Of a stretch of DNA of 21,886 nt, positions 21,575 to 21,886 are shown in pieces. The stretch comes from Lachnospiraceae bacterium. GTDB taxonomy: Bacteria; Bacillota; Clostridia; Lachnospirales; Lachnospiraceae. Under the pieces are notes generated by a model that saw only the letters and a list, made by a program, of their open reading frames with translations, was not told the DNA's origin and made no database searches. The translations under genes and the position numbers were made by a program. Numbering within the stretch: the stretch's first letter is position 1; each line of letters starts with the position of its first letter. The stretch spans positions 1-21,886 of the forward strand of contig SFGF01000064.1 in assembly GCA_004556655.1 (NCBI GenBank). Direction: 5' to 3'.

Positions 21575-21886
21575 ATGGCATATAAAAAAGTAGGATGGAA
21601 AGATTACCCATCAACAGACACACCAATTAATGCAACAAATTTAGATCATATGGATGCAGGAATTTTGGAAAACGCACAGACGATTGGGGATAAGACAAAA
21701 ATATCAGGCATCGGAGACGGCACCGTAGCAGGAGCAATCGCAGCAAATAAATCTGCAATTGATGCAAATGCAGAAGCAATTGCACAGAATACCCAGAGTT
21801 TAACTAACGAACAGAAAAGTATGGCAGGATATTATGATGTCAATTTTCATAACACCTATACAAAAAAATCAAATCGTACTTTTATT
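21575..21886 (+). CDS. fibre or receptor-binding protein, N-terminal part (runs off the window)
   Basis: ATG 21575 has AAGGAG at 21559-21564 and begins 4 nt after the fibre stop codon. The 104 codons present are open to the window edge, so the gene is incomplete here. The N-terminus reads MAYKKVGWKDYPSTDTPINATNLDHMDAGI, matching a very common attachment segment of Firmicutes phage fibres and receptor-binding proteins (T-P-I-N-A-x-N-L-x-x-M-x-x-G-I). Next are ISGIGDGTVAGAIAANKSAI and a helix with repeated AIDAN/AIAQN, a short coiled-coil neck, and then the beginning of a new domain (YYDVNFHNTYTKK). The receptor-binding part lies outside the window. Confidence 0.8.
   Translation, partial: MAYKKVGWKDYPSTDTPINATNLDHMDAGILENAQTIGDKTKISGIGDGTVAGAIAANKSAIDANAEAIAQNTQSLTNEQKSMAGYYDVNFHNTYTKKSNRTFI

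Noticed and set aside
1..21886. CRISPR array, tRNA, insertion sequence or attachment site
   Set aside because: No spaced direct repeats, cloverleaf, transposase frame or integrase-linked core site visible; the only repeats are protein-coding ones described above.

Overview
The window is a late-gene (head, tail, ejection and fibre) block of a double-stranded DNA phage or prophage of a low-GC Gram-positive host. All supported genes are on the + strand, tightly packed, and mostly preceded by strong AGGAGG-type Shine-Dalgarno (SD) sequences. Base composition looks like roughly 40% GC. The small-terminase type, an N4-gp56-type capsid, a Prp protease and a BppU-type fibre together suggest a gut Clostridia/Lachnospiraceae-like host; that host assignment is inference. 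No integrase, repressor, lysis or replication gene lies in the window, so lifestyle cannot be decided here.

Layout. 1-960: a string of very small genes (74, 54, 68, perhaps 28, and 72 aa) ending in a strong terminator that overlaps the last stop codon. 1020-3282: small and large terminase subunits. 3292-5316: portal. 5326-5655: a Prp-type cysteine protease. 5721-6674: scaffold. 6703-7707: N4-gp56-type major capsid protein. 7707-8123: small coiled-coil structural protein, then a terminator. 8179-10390: a head-tail connector-like protein and a beta-propeller-like protein that is probably the tail hub or nozzle. 10387-11614: a 62-aa coiled-coil protein and a Q/N/Y-rich repeat protein. 11626-19650: one 2674-aa large polyvalent-type protein, then a terminator. 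19709-21571: a BppU-headed fibre with a 35-heptad stalk. 21575 to the end: the start of a further fibre or receptor-binding protein.

How the genes work together. There is no tape measure, tail tube, sheath or baseplate hub. The connector, propeller and giant protein lie where a short-tailed (podovirus-like) virion would have its adaptor, nozzle and ejection proteins. The capsid-maturation story is unusually readable. The phage carries its own Prp protease (His20/Cys32 in the family motif) immediately upstream of scaffold and capsid genes, and both of those proteins start with an L27-like Prp cleavage motif (LNLQTF in the scaffold, MLKLQLFA in the capsid protein). The giant protein probably travels inside the head and enters the host. 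It carries a zincin-like domain with an altered active-site motif and an AT-rich, apparently transplanted LPD3/BECR-like module.

Most noteworthy: the Prp/scaffold/capsid cassette; the domain insertion and degenerate metallopeptidase motif in the giant protein; a 16-bp perfect palindrome, inside a 21-nt exact repeat, shared by the portal and giant genes; a fibre stalk of 35 uninterrupted heptads with a 15-heptad super-period; and terminators that divide the late operon at points where protein stoichiometry changes.
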